This document shows positions 36,726 through 45,018 of a stretch of 64,000 nucleotides of DNA, in pieces. Each line of letters begins with the position of its first letter. Position 1 is the first letter of the stretch. Where the stretch lies: the NCBI GenBank assembly GCA_022842065.1, contig JALHQH010000003.1:161338-225337 (forward strand). The letters run 5' to 3'. This stretch comes from Caldilineaceae bacterium. GTDB lineage: Bacteria; Chloroflexota; Anaerolineae; Caldilineales; Caldilineaceae. The position numbers and the translations under genes were made by a program. The notes below the pieces were generated by a model that was not told the origin of the DNA, did no database searches, and saw only the letters and a program-made list of their open reading frames with translations.

Positions 36726-37106
36726 ATGAACTTTCTCAAACGGCTTGCTAGTTTATTTACCGGCGGTGGCGGTGGGGGGACAAACAGTCGCTTCTATCCC
36801 ATCTATGTCCTTAGCCGGCGCTGTAATGAGCCGATCACGGGACAAATCGACTTGCTCAACGAGTTGAGCTTGACGGAAGAGGATGATAGCGCCTACTATG
36901 GCCGCAAAGTGTTACATACCTCCGGCGAGCGGCGCTGTTTTGATCAGGTCGAGGTGCTACTCTGGTTTGATCGCAACAAGCGCTTGCTGCGGCAGGAAGT
37001 ATGGGGCGGCACCTGGTTAGAGGCCGATGCCTACGAGCGTGAATTGACGCGCTTTAATGCCCCACCAGAGGAAAGTGTGCCTGCTGAGGATGCAACAAAC
37101 CATTAA
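36726..37106 (+). CDS. Conserved hypothetical protein
   Basis: A 126-residue protein I do not recognise. The N-terminus MNFLKRLASLFTGGGGGGTN is a short amphipathic segment followed by a Gly run. The rest is a compact mixed fold with a CNEPITGQIDLLN stretch, two further Cys-containing segments (SRRCNE and ERRCFD) and an acidic C-terminus. It is on the strand of pgk and ahead of tpiA, so it may be cotranscribed with glycolytic genes. The start at 36726 has AGGTGAT upstream; earlier codons lie in the repeat. Confidence 0.7.
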   Translation: MNFLKRLASLFTGGGGGGTNSRFYPIYVLSRRCNEPITGQIDLLNELSLTEEDDSAYYGRKVLHTSGERRCFDQVEVLLWFDRNKRLLRQEVWGGTWLEADAYERELTRFNAPPEESVPAEDATNH

Positions 37107-37148
37107 CTGACCTCCGTTTGAATGGGACCCCGAAAAAGCAAGGACGAT

Positions 37149-37376
37149 ATGAATCAGGATGAGAATCAACTGGATGAATTGCGCCCCGAATAGCGGCTCG
37201 AAGATTTCGGTCCCATGATACATGGCAAATATGCGCAGCGGATGAAGGATACAAGCAATATCATCGTCTTGGATCCTGATGTTGCAGAAGCATTTCCCAA
37301 CGCTGAGACTGTTAATCAAACCTTACGTCGTCTATTAGAACTAGCCAGAACTAGTGTCCATGCTGTTCCCTCATGA
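37149..37376 (+). pseudogene. Antitoxin-like gene interrupted by an in-frame TAG
   Basis: From an ATG at 37149 the frame reads a short protein of 75 codons plus stop that looks like the small CopG-like or ribbon-helix-helix-type proteins common in cyanobacteria and Chloroflexota (HGKYAQRMKDTSNIIVLDPD, then FPNAETVNQTLRRLLELA). Codon 15, at 37191-37193, is TAG, where relatives would have an aromatic residue. The remainder is intact to TGA at 37374-37376. An ATG at 37215 could still start a 53-residue product. No toxin gene is adjacent. Confidence 0.7.
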
Positions 37377-37417
37377 AGCATATGGCAATAAATCAATACC
37401 ATCATAATTTAATCTGC

Positions 37418-37568
37418 TATACTGAAGTCAAGTTGAGAACCGGCGTTTTGCTGGCTAACGGGATCGCGTGCGTCGCACTGACCGCCAACTGTTTCCAGTC
37501 CGCTAGATTCTTTGGTCAGTGCGACGCACGCTGACCGAAACTAGGGGTTTCATTCTGATTTGCGTATA
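37418..37568 (-). mobile_element. 151-bp MITE, copy 2 (reverse orientation)
   Basis: The reverse complement of the element at 14609-14759, of identical length, with TATACT-type ends and TA at both extremities. The 18-base internal inverted repeat and the 30-base core are in the same relative orientation in both copies. The two copies differ at scattered bases only, so they are fairly recent. This copy ends 28 bases before the tpiA start codon. Confidence 0.85.
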
Positions 37569-37596
37569 GTGTGAGAATCTCAAGGAGTAAATTCCC

Positions 37597-38361
37597 ATGC
37601 GCAAGCCCATGATGGCCGGCAATTGGAAAATGAATAAGACCCCTGCCGACGCGCCCAATCTTGCGCAGGCAATTGTTGACGCCGTCGGGACGGAGAGCAA
37701 AGTTGACTGTGTGGTCTGTCCGCCCTATGTGGCGCTAGCTGCGGTCAAAAATGTTCTACAGGGTAGCAATGTGGCGCTAGGTGCCCAGAATCTACACTGG
37801 GAAGCAAGCGGCGCTTACACCGGCGAGATCAGCGCACCGATGTTGCAGGGTTTGGTTGAGTATGTAATTATCGGCCATAGCGAACGCCGCCAATACTTTG
37901 CCGAGACCGATCACACGGTCAACAAAAAAATTCAGGCTGCCCTTGCGCATAACTTGATCCCGATCCTTTGTGTTGGTGAGTCGCTGGGACAAAACCGCGC
38001 CGGCGAAACCCGCGTCATCGTCAGCAGCCAGGTCGAAGCGGCGCTCGAAGGATTAAGCGGCGAACAGGTGCAATCGCTGGTCATCGCCTATGAACCGATT
38101 TGGGCGATTGGCACCGGGTTGGCGGCCACCCCCCAGGAAGCAGGTGACACCTGTGGCGTCGTCCGCAGCGTGGTGGCGCAACTTTACGGCCAACCCGTAG
38201 CTGACAACACCCGCATCCTCTACGGCGGCAGCACGAATGAGAAAAACATCGGCGAAATCATGGCCCAGCCCGATATTGATGGGGCCTTGATCGGTGGCGC
38301 TGCGCTCAAGGTTGAGAGTTACAGCGCCATGGTCCGCACCACAAGTGAGTTATACGCTTAG
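37597..38361 (+). CDS. tpiA: Triosephosphate isomerase
   Basis: A 254-residue TIM. GNWKMN (residues 8-13) has the catalytic Asn and Lys, [10 protein letters not shown] the catalytic His, and [17 protein letters not shown] the catalytic Glu and mobile loop. [11 protein letters not shown] is the phosphate-binding end. AAGGAG lies upstream of the ATG. The sequence before it is the end of a MITE, whose last bases (TATAGT) may provide a -10 element. It completes the local triose-phosphate part of glycolysis with gap and pgk. Confidence 0.97.
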   Translation: MRKPMMAGNWKMNKTPADAPNLAQAIVDAVGTESKVDCVVCPPYVALAAVKNVLQGSNVALGAQNLHWEASGAYTGEISAPMLQGLVEYVIIGHSERRQYFAETDHTVNKKIQAALAHNLIPILCVGESLGQNRAGETRVIVSSQVEAALEGLSGEQVQSLVIAYEPIWAIGTGLAATPQEAGDTCGVVRSVVAQLYGQPVADNTRILYGGSTNEKNIGEIMAQPDIDGALIGGAALKVESYSAMVRTTSELYA

Positions 38362-38450
38362 GTGATTAGGTGATTGGTAATTTCTGGCCCATTCTTCGCT
38401 GAAGGTCAGGCGCAGAGCGCATCACCCAATTACCAATCACCTAATTACCT
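38360..38450. repeat. Inverted pair of GGTGATTA arrays
   Basis: AGGTGATTAGGTGATTGGTA at the start of 38360-38382 pairs with 38428-38450 (AATTACCAATCACCTAATTA and following) over 23 bases with one mismatch. The loop is about 45 bases. It begins at the last bases of tpiA and may stop its transcription. Confidence 0.85.
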
Positions 38451-38465
38451 CCTTCACCCACCATC

Positions 38466-39587
38466 ATGCAAATCACCAAAATTGAAACATTCATCGTCAA
38501 ACCGCGCTGGGTCTTCTTGAAGATTCACACCGACGAAGGGTTGGTCGGACTCGGTGAGCCGACGCTAGAAAACCGCGCCTACACCATTATCCAGGCGATT
38601 GCCGAGTTAGAACCCTATCTACTGGGCAAAGATCCAACCCAGGTGGTCCATCACTGGCAGGCGATGTACAAACATGCCTTCTATCGCGGTGGACCGGTGC
38701 TCACGAGCGCGCTCTCCGGCGTGGAACAGGCGCTGTGGGATCTGGCCGGCAAGGCGGTTGGGTTGCCGGTCTATCAACTACTTGGGGGACCGCTGCGCGA
38801 GCGGATTCGCGTCTACGGCCACTGTCGCGGCGAAACGAACGAAGCCTTAGCCGCGCATGGTCAGCAGTTGGTGGCACAGGGCTTCCGCACCCTGAAAACC
38901 GGCATCCGTGGTGGTCGCCCGGCGCGGCTGATTGAGACCCCAGGCTTTATTAGTCAGATCGAGGAAAGAATTGCTGCGCTGCGTACGGCTGTGGGGCGCG
39001 AAGTCGATATTGCCATTGACTTTCACGGCGCGATTAGCCCGCAAACGGCGGGCGTGCTGATTAAAGCGCTGGAACCCTATCAACCCATGTTTTATGAAGA
39101 GGTAGTCCAATGCCAAAATGTGGATGTGATGGCCGATCTGGCACGCAAGACCCACATTCCGCTGGCCACCGGGGAACGGCTCTTCACCAAATGGGCTTTT
39201 CGCGAAGTGCTGGAAAAAGGGGCGGCCAGCATCCTTCAGCCCGACCTTTCCCACGCCGGCGGGATCTTTGAAGGGCGATTGATTGCCGGCATGGCCGAAG
39301 CCTATTACGCCGGCGTTGCGCCTCACTGCCCCTTGGGACCGATCTCACTGGCGGCCTGTTTACAATTAGACGCAGCCATTCCCAATTTTCTGGCCCAAGA
39401 ACAGGTCCACCTGGGCCAAGGCTATTTGCGCGAGCCATTTGTGGTGCGCGATGGCTTTATCGATCTGCCCGCCAAACCCGGCCTCGGCATTGAACTGGAT
39501 GAAGAAGGGGTTGCCACGCAGATTGGGGAACCGTGGCGGCACCCAGGGCTTTTTCACCCCGATGATGGTGCGGCGATTGACCACTAA
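38466..39587 (+). CDS. dgoD: D-galactonate dehydratase-like enolase superfamily enzyme
   Basis: A 373-residue protein very close in layout to bacterial D-galactonate dehydratase. The metal ligands are D185 (DFHG), E211/E212 (EEV) and E237 (GER). The two general acid/base histidines are H187 and H287 (APHCPLGPISLAAC). ILQPDLSHAGGI is shared with the E. coli enzyme. It should dehydrate D-galactonate, or a related aldonic acid, to the 2-keto-3-deoxy acid. Downstream are other sugar-acid genes, but no KDGal kinase or aldolase and no transporter. A terminator hairpin follows it. Confidence 0.85.
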   Translation: MQITKIETFIVKPRWVFLKIHTDEGLVGLGEPTLENRAYTIIQAIAELEPYLLGKDPTQVVHHWQAMYKHAFYRGGPVLTSALSGVEQALWDLAGKAVGLPVYQLLGGPLRERIRVYGHCRGETNEALAAHGQQLVAQGFRTLKTGIRGGRPARLIETPGFISQIEERIAALRTAVGREVDIAIDFHGAISPQTAGVLIKALEPYQPMFYEEVVQCQNVDVMADLARKTHIPLATGERLFTKWAFREVLEKGAASILQPDLSHAGGIFEGRLIAGMAEAYYAGVAPHCPLGPISLAACLQLDAAIPNFLAQEQVHLGQGYLREPFVVRDGFIDLPAKPGLGIELDEEGVATQIGEPWRHPGLFHPDDGAAIDH

Positions 39588-39602
39588 AGGCAAGGCAATC
39601 AT

Positions 39603-39645
39603 GATCCACGAAGCGGGTGCCCAAATGGCACCCGCTTCGTGGATC
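39603..39645 (+). terminator. Hairpin terminator after dgoD
   Basis: GATCCACGAAGCGGGTGCC (39603-39621) pairs perfectly over 19 bases with 39627-39645 around a five-base loop. A weak T-rich stretch (GTTTAAAATTT) follows. Confidence 0.75.
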
Positions 39646-39692
39646 GTTTAAAATTTCAACCTCACAACCTGAACTGATACAAAGGTGAAGCA

Positions 39693-40340
39693 ATGACGAA
39701 TCTACCACAGCTTGCCCTTCCCCGTGTTGCATCAACCTGGGATCAGGGGGCGGATCCCTTTGCCTGGGATTGGACACAAGGGGTAACGCTGCCGCCACTC
39801 TTGTTAGCCAACGGCAGTGGGCCGGCGTTGCAACAGACGATTACCCAGGTTTGTTACAACGACAACGCGCTCTTTGTCCACTTCGACTGTGCTGACCACG
39901 ATATCTGGGGGACTTATACCCAACGGGGTGACGCCATCTATGATGAAGAAGTAGTCGAGATCTTTATTGGGCCTGGCGCAGAAACGCCGGTTGATTACTA
40001 CGAATTTGAGGTGAGCCCCAATGGGGTGTTGCTCGATGTCAAAGTCCACAATCCCGATAGTGACCGTGCGACGATCCAACTCGACTTTGGTTGGGATTGC
40101 CCCGGTTTACGCTGGGGCGCACAGCGTGATGATGCCCACAACCGCTGGCGCGCTTACCTGGCGATGCCCTGGTCTTCCATTGGTGGCACCACAGGGCTGC
40201 CCACGACCTGGCGCGCCAATTTCTACCGTATCGAACGCCCCCGTGGCAGCGAGCCAGAATTTAGCTGCTGGTCCCCCACTATGACCGATCCCGCCGACTT
40301 TCATAAACCTCTATATTTTGGTATGCTGACGTTAGCATAA
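39693..40340 (+). CDS. CBM9-like carbohydrate-binding family protein
   Basis: A 215-residue protein with no signal peptide or membrane segment. ALFVHFDCADHDIW, YDEEVVEIFIGPG and YYEFEVSPNGVLLDVKV are typical of the family-9-like carbohydrate-binding sandwich found alone or attached to glycosidases. The C-terminus WRANFYRIERPRG and FHKPLYFGML completes the fold. It could bind or modify sugars, but nothing shows catalysis. It lies between the galactonate dehydratase and an SMP-30 lactonase on the same strand, which supports a carbohydrate role. AAAGGTGA precedes the ATG. Confidence 0.78.
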   Translation: MTNLPQLALPRVASTWDQGADPFAWDWTQGVTLPPLLLANGSGPALQQTITQVCYNDNALFVHFDCADHDIWGTYTQRGDAIYDEEVVEIFIGPGAETPVDYYEFEVSPNGVLLDVKVHNPDSDRATIQLDFGWDCPGLRWGAQRDDAHNRWRAYLAMPWSSIGGTTGLPTTWRANFYRIERPRGSEPEFSCWSPTMTDPADFHKPLYFGMLTLA

Positions 40341-40342
40341 TT

Positions 40343-40410
40343 GGTGAAACGTAAAACGTGATTCGTGATTCGTTAACGACTCTATCACGCAGCACGAAGC
40401 ACGTTTCACC
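40343..40410. repeat. Inverted GGTGAAACGT array
   Basis: GGTGAAACGT at 40343-40352 and ACGTTTCACC at 40401-40410 are perfect 10-base arms. Between them are units of the same family (AAAACGTG, ATTCGTG, ATCACGC, AGCACGA). It resembles the elements at 6652, 29918 and 32783. Confidence 0.8.
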
Positions 40411-40443
40411 TAACCACCCAATCACCAACTTGAGGAGGTTCCC

Positions 40444-41334
40444 TTGTCTACGCCGATTATCCCAGCCGATGCCAAACTCGAACAGTTGTACCAGGGGTGC
40501 GCCTTTGCCGAAGGGCCGGCAGCCGATGCCGACGAAAATGTCTACTTTTCTGATTGCCCCAACAATCGCATTCTGGTCTATCATGCGGCAACCGGCCAAA
40601 CCGCGATCTGGAAAGATCCCAGTGGTCGCGCCAATGGCATGAACTTTGACCACCAGGGCCGGTTGGTCGTCTGCTGTGATGGCAAAGATGGGGGCGCACG
40701 TGCGGTCCAGCGTTACGAAGCGGATGGCACGATTACCACGCTGGCCAGCCACTATAACGGTAAATTGCTCAATGCCCCCAATGACCTCTGTTTTGACAAC
40801 GAAGGTCGCATCTACTTTACCGACCCACGCTATGGCTACCAACATGATCTGGAACAGGATTGTATGGCCGTCTATCGAATCGAGCACGACGGTTCGCTCA
40901 ACCGCGTGATTGAGGATGCGGAAATGCCCAATGGCATCCTGATCACGCCGGACAACAAAACGATCTACCTGGTCGATCACAATCCCGCACTAGGCGGTGC
41001 GCGCACCTTGTTAGCCTATGATGTTGATACCCAAGGCAACTGGCAACGCCGCGGCATCCTCCACGACTTTGGCGATGGCTATGGCGGTGATGGGATGGTA
41101 CTCGATGTCGAAGGCAACATTTACTTGACCGCCGGCAAGGATGAGCAAGCCGGGATCTATATCTTCGCCCCAGATGGCGCGCAAGCCGGCTTTATTCCTA
41201 CCGGTGAAATTCCCGGCAACTGCACCTTTAGCGGGCCAGATCTGCGTACCTTGTACATCGCGGCCAGTTCCTCGCTCTATCGGATTCGGTTGGGGATCCC
41301 TGGGTATTTGGCTTACCCAACGCTAAGCAGTTAA
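40444..41334 (+). CDS. SMP-30/gluconolactonase family protein
   Basis: A 296-residue six-bladed propeller lactonase. CAFAEGPAADADENVYFSD carries the N-terminal metal-binding Glu, NAPNDLCFDNEGRIYFTDPR holds the Asn and Asp ligands, and YGGDGMVLDVEGNIYLTAG the final Asp. All calcium ligands appear present. It should hydrolyse an aldonolactone to the free acid, the reaction before an aldonate dehydratase such as the dgoD-like enzyme upstream. The TTG start is set by the GAGGAGG element 4-5 bases earlier. Confidence 0.88.
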   Translation: MSTPIIPADAKLEQLYQGCAFAEGPAADADENVYFSDCPNNRILVYHAATGQTAIWKDPSGRANGMNFDHQGRLVVCCDGKDGGARAVQRYEADGTITTLASHYNGKLLNAPNDLCFDNEGRIYFTDPRYGYQHDLEQDCMAVYRIEHDGSLNRVIEDAEMPNGILITPDNKTIYLVDHNPALGGARTLLAYDVDTQGNWQRRGILHDFGDGYGGDGMVLDVEGNIYLTAGKDEQAGIYIFAPDGAQAGFIPTGEIPGNCTFSGPDLRTLYIAASSSLYRIRLGIPGYLAYPTLSS

Positions 41335-41344
41335 CAAAACCAAG

Positions 41345-41626
41345 ATGCAAACAATTACTTTAGTTGAATTACAAAATCAGATTGAAGCAATCATTGAAAA
41401 AGTCGTGGCCGAGCGGTGCGAGTATCTCATTGAAGATCAGGAGCAGCCACTTGCCTATCTGCTGCCGATTTCCTTGCCAGCCCATCGAGAGGCAACAATC
41501 CCTGCTCGCCCTACACAACACCATAGTCCGCAGCGGAATGAAATGGATGACCTCCGCAAAACAATTAGTGAGACGTGGCAATCAGGGTTAAATGCAGCAG
41601 AAGCGGTAGCCGAACAGCGACGATAG
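41345..41626 (+). CDS. Small Phd/YefM-like antitoxin candidate
   Basis: A 93-residue protein. The first 45 residues (ITLVELQNQIEAIIEKV, then YLIEDQEQPLAYLLPI) resemble the N-terminal domain of Phd/YefM antitoxins. The tail MDDLRKTISETWQSGLNAAE is helical and charged. No toxin gene follows; the next gene is an alcohol dehydrogenase. No ribosome binding site is clear. It could be an orphan antitoxin or an unrelated small protein. Confidence 0.55.
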   Translation: MQTITLVELQNQIEAIIEKVVAERCEYLIEDQEQPLAYLLPISLPAHREATIPARPTQHHSPQRNEMDDLRKTISETWQSGLNAAEAVAEQRR

Positions 41627-41648
41627 AGACTCTTTGAGGAGAACCCAG

Positions 41649-42752
41649 ATGAAAATGAAAGCCGCCGTCGTGCGGGCGACCAATCAACTGACGATTGAGC
41701 AGGTTAATCTCGATCCACCCAAGCCCTATGAAGTGCTGGTGCGCATGCAGGCCGCCGGGATCTGTCACTCGGATCTGCACACCTACCGCGGGGAATTGCG
41801 TGCCCAGCCGCCGCTGGTCTTGGGCCATGAAGGCGCGGGGATTGTCGAGGTGGTCGGCGGCGAGGTAAGCAATGTCAAGCCGGGGGATCGCATTCTGGTC
41901 AACTGGCTGCCGTCGTGCAACCACTGTGTCCCCTGTTTGCGCGGCCAGAACAATCTCTGCACCCGCTTGCCGGCCACAACGCTGCAAGCGCTCTTACCTG
42001 ACGGGACAACCCGCCTTTCTACCACTGATGGCATTACCCTGAAACATTACCTGAGTGCATCAACGATGGCCGAATACGCGGTGGTGGATCAGGCCAGCGT
42101 GATCAAATTGCCCGATGATGTGCCGTTTGATGTAGCGTCGATCATCGGCTGTGCGGTCTTGACCGGCACAGGGGCAGTGCTCAACACGGCGCAGGTTACC
42201 CCCGGCAGTTCCGTCGCGGTAATCGGCTGTGGCGGCGTCGGCCTGAGCGCGATCATGGGGGCGCGGCTGGCCGGCTGTTATCCGATCATTGCCGTCGATG
42301 TGATGGAGAGCAAGTTTGCCTTTGCCAAAGAATTGGGCGCAACCCACACGATCAATGGCCGCGAAACCGATGCAGTCGCAGCCCTGCGCGAGTTGACCGG
42401 CGGTGGCCCTGACTATGTTTTTGACAGTGTGGGCGCGGCGGCCACGATCAACCAGGCGTTGAATGGCGTACGCCCCGGTGGGACGGCGGTGATCATGGGC
42501 ATGCACTCGATGAAAGAGAATGTACCGATCTCGCCGGCGATGTTGATTGCCATGAACAAGCGGCTGCTCGGCTCTTTTGCCGGCTCGGCGCGACCGCATC
42601 TTGATCTGCCCCATTTTATTGAGCTGTACCGCAGTGGCCGTTTACCGGTTGATAAACTGGTCAGCCAGCGTTATGCCTTGGAAGAGTTGACCCAGGCCTT
42701 TGCTGACATGGAAGCGGGCAAAGTCGCGCGCGGGGTTATTTTGTTTGATTAG
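41649..42752 (+). CDS. Zinc-dependent alcohol dehydrogenase (class III-like)
   Basis: A 367-residue medium-chain dehydrogenase. The catalytic zinc ligands are the Cys of ICHSDLHTY and the His of LGHEGAGIV. CNHCVPCLRGQNNLC is the four-Cys structural zinc loop. VAVIGCGGVGLSAIMGARLA is the Rossmann glycine motif, followed by AVDVMESK with Asp, pointing to NAD. The build resembles formaldehyde or aryl-alcohol dehydrogenases, but the substrate is not known. The start at 41649 has GAGGAG eight bases ahead; an in-frame TTG five codons upstream overlaps that site. Confidence 0.9.
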   Translation: MKMKAAVVRATNQLTIEQVNLDPPKPYEVLVRMQAAGICHSDLHTYRGELRAQPPLVLGHEGAGIVEVVGGEVSNVKPGDRILVNWLPSCNHCVPCLRGQNNLCTRLPATTLQALLPDGTTRLSTTDGITLKHYLSASTMAEYAVVDQASVIKLPDDVPFDVASIIGCAVLTGTGAVLNTAQVTPGSSVAVIGCGGVGLSAIMGARLAGCYPIIAVDVMESKFAFAKELGATHTINGRETDAVAALRELTGGGPDYVFDSVGAAATINQALNGVRPGGTAVIMGMHSMKENVPISPAMLIAMNKRLLGSFAGSARPHLDLPHFIELYRSGRLPVDKLVSQRYALEELTQAFADMEAGKVARGVILFD

Positions 42753-42782
42753 GCAGTGATCCGTGAAATGAAAGGAAATTTT

Positions 42783-43583
42783 ATGCATCCCTTTGCCGAA
42801 TTACAGGTGCCGGCCAATGCCGTCGCCGTTCACTGGTTTGAACAGAGCAGTTATGCGCTGAAAGATAGTGCTGGTACCGTCATCCTCATTGATCCTTACT
42901 TCCCCCATGACCGCCCGGCGGAGCGGTTTGTCCACCCGCAGCCGCCCATTGATGAACGGGAACTGCCAGTTGACTATGTGTTGCTGACCCACGATCATCT
43001 CGATCACACCCACGGCGAGACGTTACGGCGGATCTACGACCACTTTCCCCAAACGCGCTTTGCCGGCCCTGTGGAAAGTATCTCACGGGTGATCGGTGAG
43101 GTCGGGGTGCCGGCAGGGCAGACGATTACGATCCAGGTGGGCAATGCGATTCCACTCGGTGCGTTTACAGTGCATGTGGTTTATGCCAAACCGCCCGGTG
43201 GTGATCCGGCGGTCGGCATCAAGGCACCTGATGTGACGCACTTGGGCTTTGTAATCCGCAATGGTGAACGAGCGCTCTACTTTACCGGCGATCCGATCCA
43301 CAACTTTCCCGAACATGACGAACTAATGAGTGGCGTAGCCATGCATCAACCGGAAATTGGTTTCATGACGACGCACCCCAGCGAAGGTGAATTCCCCTTC
43401 TTTGCCGGCTGTGTTGACATGGCGGAAGGGATCGGGCTGCGTTATGTGGTGCCTGCGCATCGATCGTGTTTCGTCAAACGCGACTATGATCCGCAGACGT
43501 GGGCCGGCCACTTCCGCCCCGGTGGCCCCAAGCCGATCATTATTGGGTACAATTCGCAGATTATTTTTACCGGCGATGAATAG
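42783..43583 (+). CDS. MBL-fold metallo-hydrolase (UlaG-like lactonase)
   Basis: A 266-residue metallo-beta-lactamase-fold enzyme. THDHLDHTHGE is the metal-binding HxHxDH motif, FTGDPIHNF the downstream Asp, and VVPAHRSCF a late His. The fold without long insertions resembles L-ascorbate-6-phosphate lactonase UlaG and related hydrolases of sugar lactones. The start at 42783 has AAAGGAAA upstream; the frame opens with a GTG nine codons earlier. It follows the alcohol dehydrogenase by 30 bases and probably belongs to one transcript with it. Confidence 0.85.
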   Translation: MHPFAELQVPANAVAVHWFEQSSYALKDSAGTVILIDPYFPHDRPAERFVHPQPPIDERELPVDYVLLTHDHLDHTHGETLRRIYDHFPQTRFAGPVESISRVIGEVGVPAGQTITIQVGNAIPLGAFTVHVVYAKPPGGDPAVGIKAPDVTHLGFVIRNGERALYFTGDPIHNFPEHDELMSGVAMHQPEIGFMTTHPSEGEFPFFAGCVDMAEGIGLRYVVPAHRSCFVKRDYDPQTWAGHFRPGGPKPIIIGYNSQIIFTGDE

Positions 43584-43586
43584 GGC

Positions 43587-43622
43587 AGGGTTGCAAAGTG
43601 GCAGGGTTGCAGGGTTGCAAGC
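43587..43622. repeat. Short tandem repeat GGCAGGGTTGCA
   Basis: GCAGGGTTGCAAAGTGGCAG is followed by GGTTGCAGGGTTGCAAGCAG. The 8-base unit GCAGGGTT or GGTTGCAA is repeated four times with small changes directly after the hydrolase stop. No inverted partner is seen. Confidence 0.7.
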
Positions 43623-43646
43623 AGCACACACAAAATATGTTATACA

Positions 43647-43710
43647 TAGGACTTACGCAGTTACCTCTGGCTTCGACGAAGCTCAGCCGCCGGTAACTGC
43701 GTAAGTCCTA
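43647..43710. mobile_element. 64-bp palindromic element with TAGGACTTACGC ends
   Basis: TAGGACTTACGCAGTTACC (43647-43665) and its exact complement (43692-43710) form 19-base terminal inverted repeats. A smaller palindrome, GCTTCGACGAAGC, sits between. TA at both ends may be a target duplication. Related end sequences occur at 17256-17338 and 58626-58642. It encodes nothing and is probably a tiny non-autonomous mobile element. Confidence 0.75.
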
Positions 43711-43731
43711 ATACAAAAATAGGATCGTTCG

Positions 43732-44976
43732 ATGAGTTATACACTGATTCACAATGGCACCTTGATTGACGGCAATGGCGGCACACCGGTCGCCGATGTC
43801 GCGGTGCTGATTCAAGATGAACATATCCGCGCGGTGGGACGCAAAGCCGAAGTCAATGCGCCAGAGAATGCCACGCTGATCGACGCGCAGGGCGGTTATA
43901 TCTTGCCCGGCTTGATCGACACCCATGTGCATCTGATGTTGGAAGGGTTTAACGTCGGCACGATGCTCACCCGCCCCTTCTCGCTGAACTTTTATCGGGC
44001 CATTGGGCATATGCGCCGGACGATTGATGCTGGGGTAACCACCGTGCGCGATGCGGGTGGGGCCGATCTGGGCGTCAAACAGGCGGTGCAAGAAGGGCTG
44101 GTCGTTGGTCCACGCATGCAGATCAGCATTACCGCGCTCTCGATCACCGGCGGCCACGGCGACGGTTGGATGCCATCCGGCACGGAACTCAATTTCTTCC
44201 CACCCTATCCGGGGATGCCCAGCAACATCTGTGACGGCGTGGAAGATGTGCGCAAGAAGGTGCGCGAAGTGCTGCGCGCGGGGGCGGATATTGTCAAAAT
44301 CTGCTCCACCGGCGGGGTGATGAGCCCAACTGATCACCCAGAATTTACCCAGTTCAGCCCTGCCGAACTTGATGTGATCGTGCAAGAGGCGGCCTATCGC
44401 CGCGGCGTCAAAGTGATGTCCCATGCGCAAGGCGTAGAGGGGGTCAAGAATGCGATCCGCGCCGGTGTGCATTCGATTGAACATGGCATCTTTCTGGATG
44501 ACGAAGCGCTTGATCTGATGCTGGCGCAGGGCACTTTCCTCGTACCAACGCTGTTAGCGCCACTCTCCGTGGTGGAAATTGCCGAAACCACCGGTGCCAT
44601 GCCCGACTACGGCGTCCGCAAAGCACGCGAGACGATTGAGATCCACAGCGAGAGCATCGCCCGCGCTTATGAGCGTGGGGTTACGATTGCCATGGGCACC
44701 GATGCCGGCGTTATGCCGCACGGCACCAATCTGCGCGAGTTGGGGTTGATGTGCAACATCGGCATGTCGCCGATGGAATCGCTTGTAGCGACGACCAAAG
44801 TCGCCGCCAAATGTCTGGGCTGGGATGATCGGATTGGCACGGTGGAGCGAGGCAAGTTGGCCGATATCGTAGTGGTAGCTGTCGATCCGCTGAAAGAGAT
44901 TCGGTCGCTGGAAAAAGTAGAAAATATCAAAGTTGTGCTACAAGGCGGTAGAGTATTGAAAGATATACGCGGATAA
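43732..44976 (+). CDS. Amidohydrolase family protein (imidazolonepropionase/prolidase-like)
   Basis: A 414-residue binuclear-metal amidohydrolase. GLIDTHVHLM holds the HxH pair, ADIVKICSTGG the carboxylated Lys, VMSHAQG and HSIEHGIFLD the two further His ligands, and MGTDAGV the catalytic Asp. It closely follows the pattern of Xaa-Pro dipeptidase and imidazolonepropionase-related proteins, so it may cleave dipeptides, carbamates or cyclic amides. The ATG at 43732 has AGGAT upstream. It is bounded by a mobile repeat on the left and a terminator on the right. Confidence 0.88.
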   Translation: MSYTLIHNGTLIDGNGGTPVADVAVLIQDEHIRAVGRKAEVNAPENATLIDAQGGYILPGLIDTHVHLMLEGFNVGTMLTRPFSLNFYRAIGHMRRTIDAGVTTVRDAGGADLGVKQAVQEGLVVGPRMQISITALSITGGHGDGWMPSGTELNFFPPYPGMPSNICDGVEDVRKKVREVLRAGADIVKICSTGGVMSPTDHPEFTQFSPAELDVIVQEAAYRRGVKVMSHAQGVEGVKNAIRAGVHSIEHGIFLDDEALDLMLAQGTFLVPTLLAPLSVVEIAETTGAMPDYGVRKARETIEIHSESIARAYERGVTIAMGTDAGVMPHGTNLRELGLMCNIGMSPMESLVATTKVAAKCLGWDDRIGTVERGKLADIVVVAVDPLKEIRSLEKVENIKVVLQGGRVLKDIRG

Positions 44977-45012
44977 AAAAGGAGCGGCATCTTTGCGATG
45001 CCGCTCCTTTTT
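44976..45012. terminator. Bidirectional terminator
   Basis: AAAAAGGAGCGGCATC (44976-44991) and GATGCCGCTCCTTTTT (44997-45012) form a perfect 16-base stem with a five-base loop. It begins at the last base of the amidohydrolase stop and ends 6 bases before the stop of the convergent enolase-superfamily gene, so it serves both. Confidence 0.92.
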
Positions 45013-45018
45013 AATTGA

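Noticed and set aside
37191..37193. TAG in the antitoxin-like gene as a recoded (pyrrolysine) codon
   Set aside because: The family position normally holds an ordinary residue, nothing indicates Pyl machinery, and a nonsense mutation is simpler.
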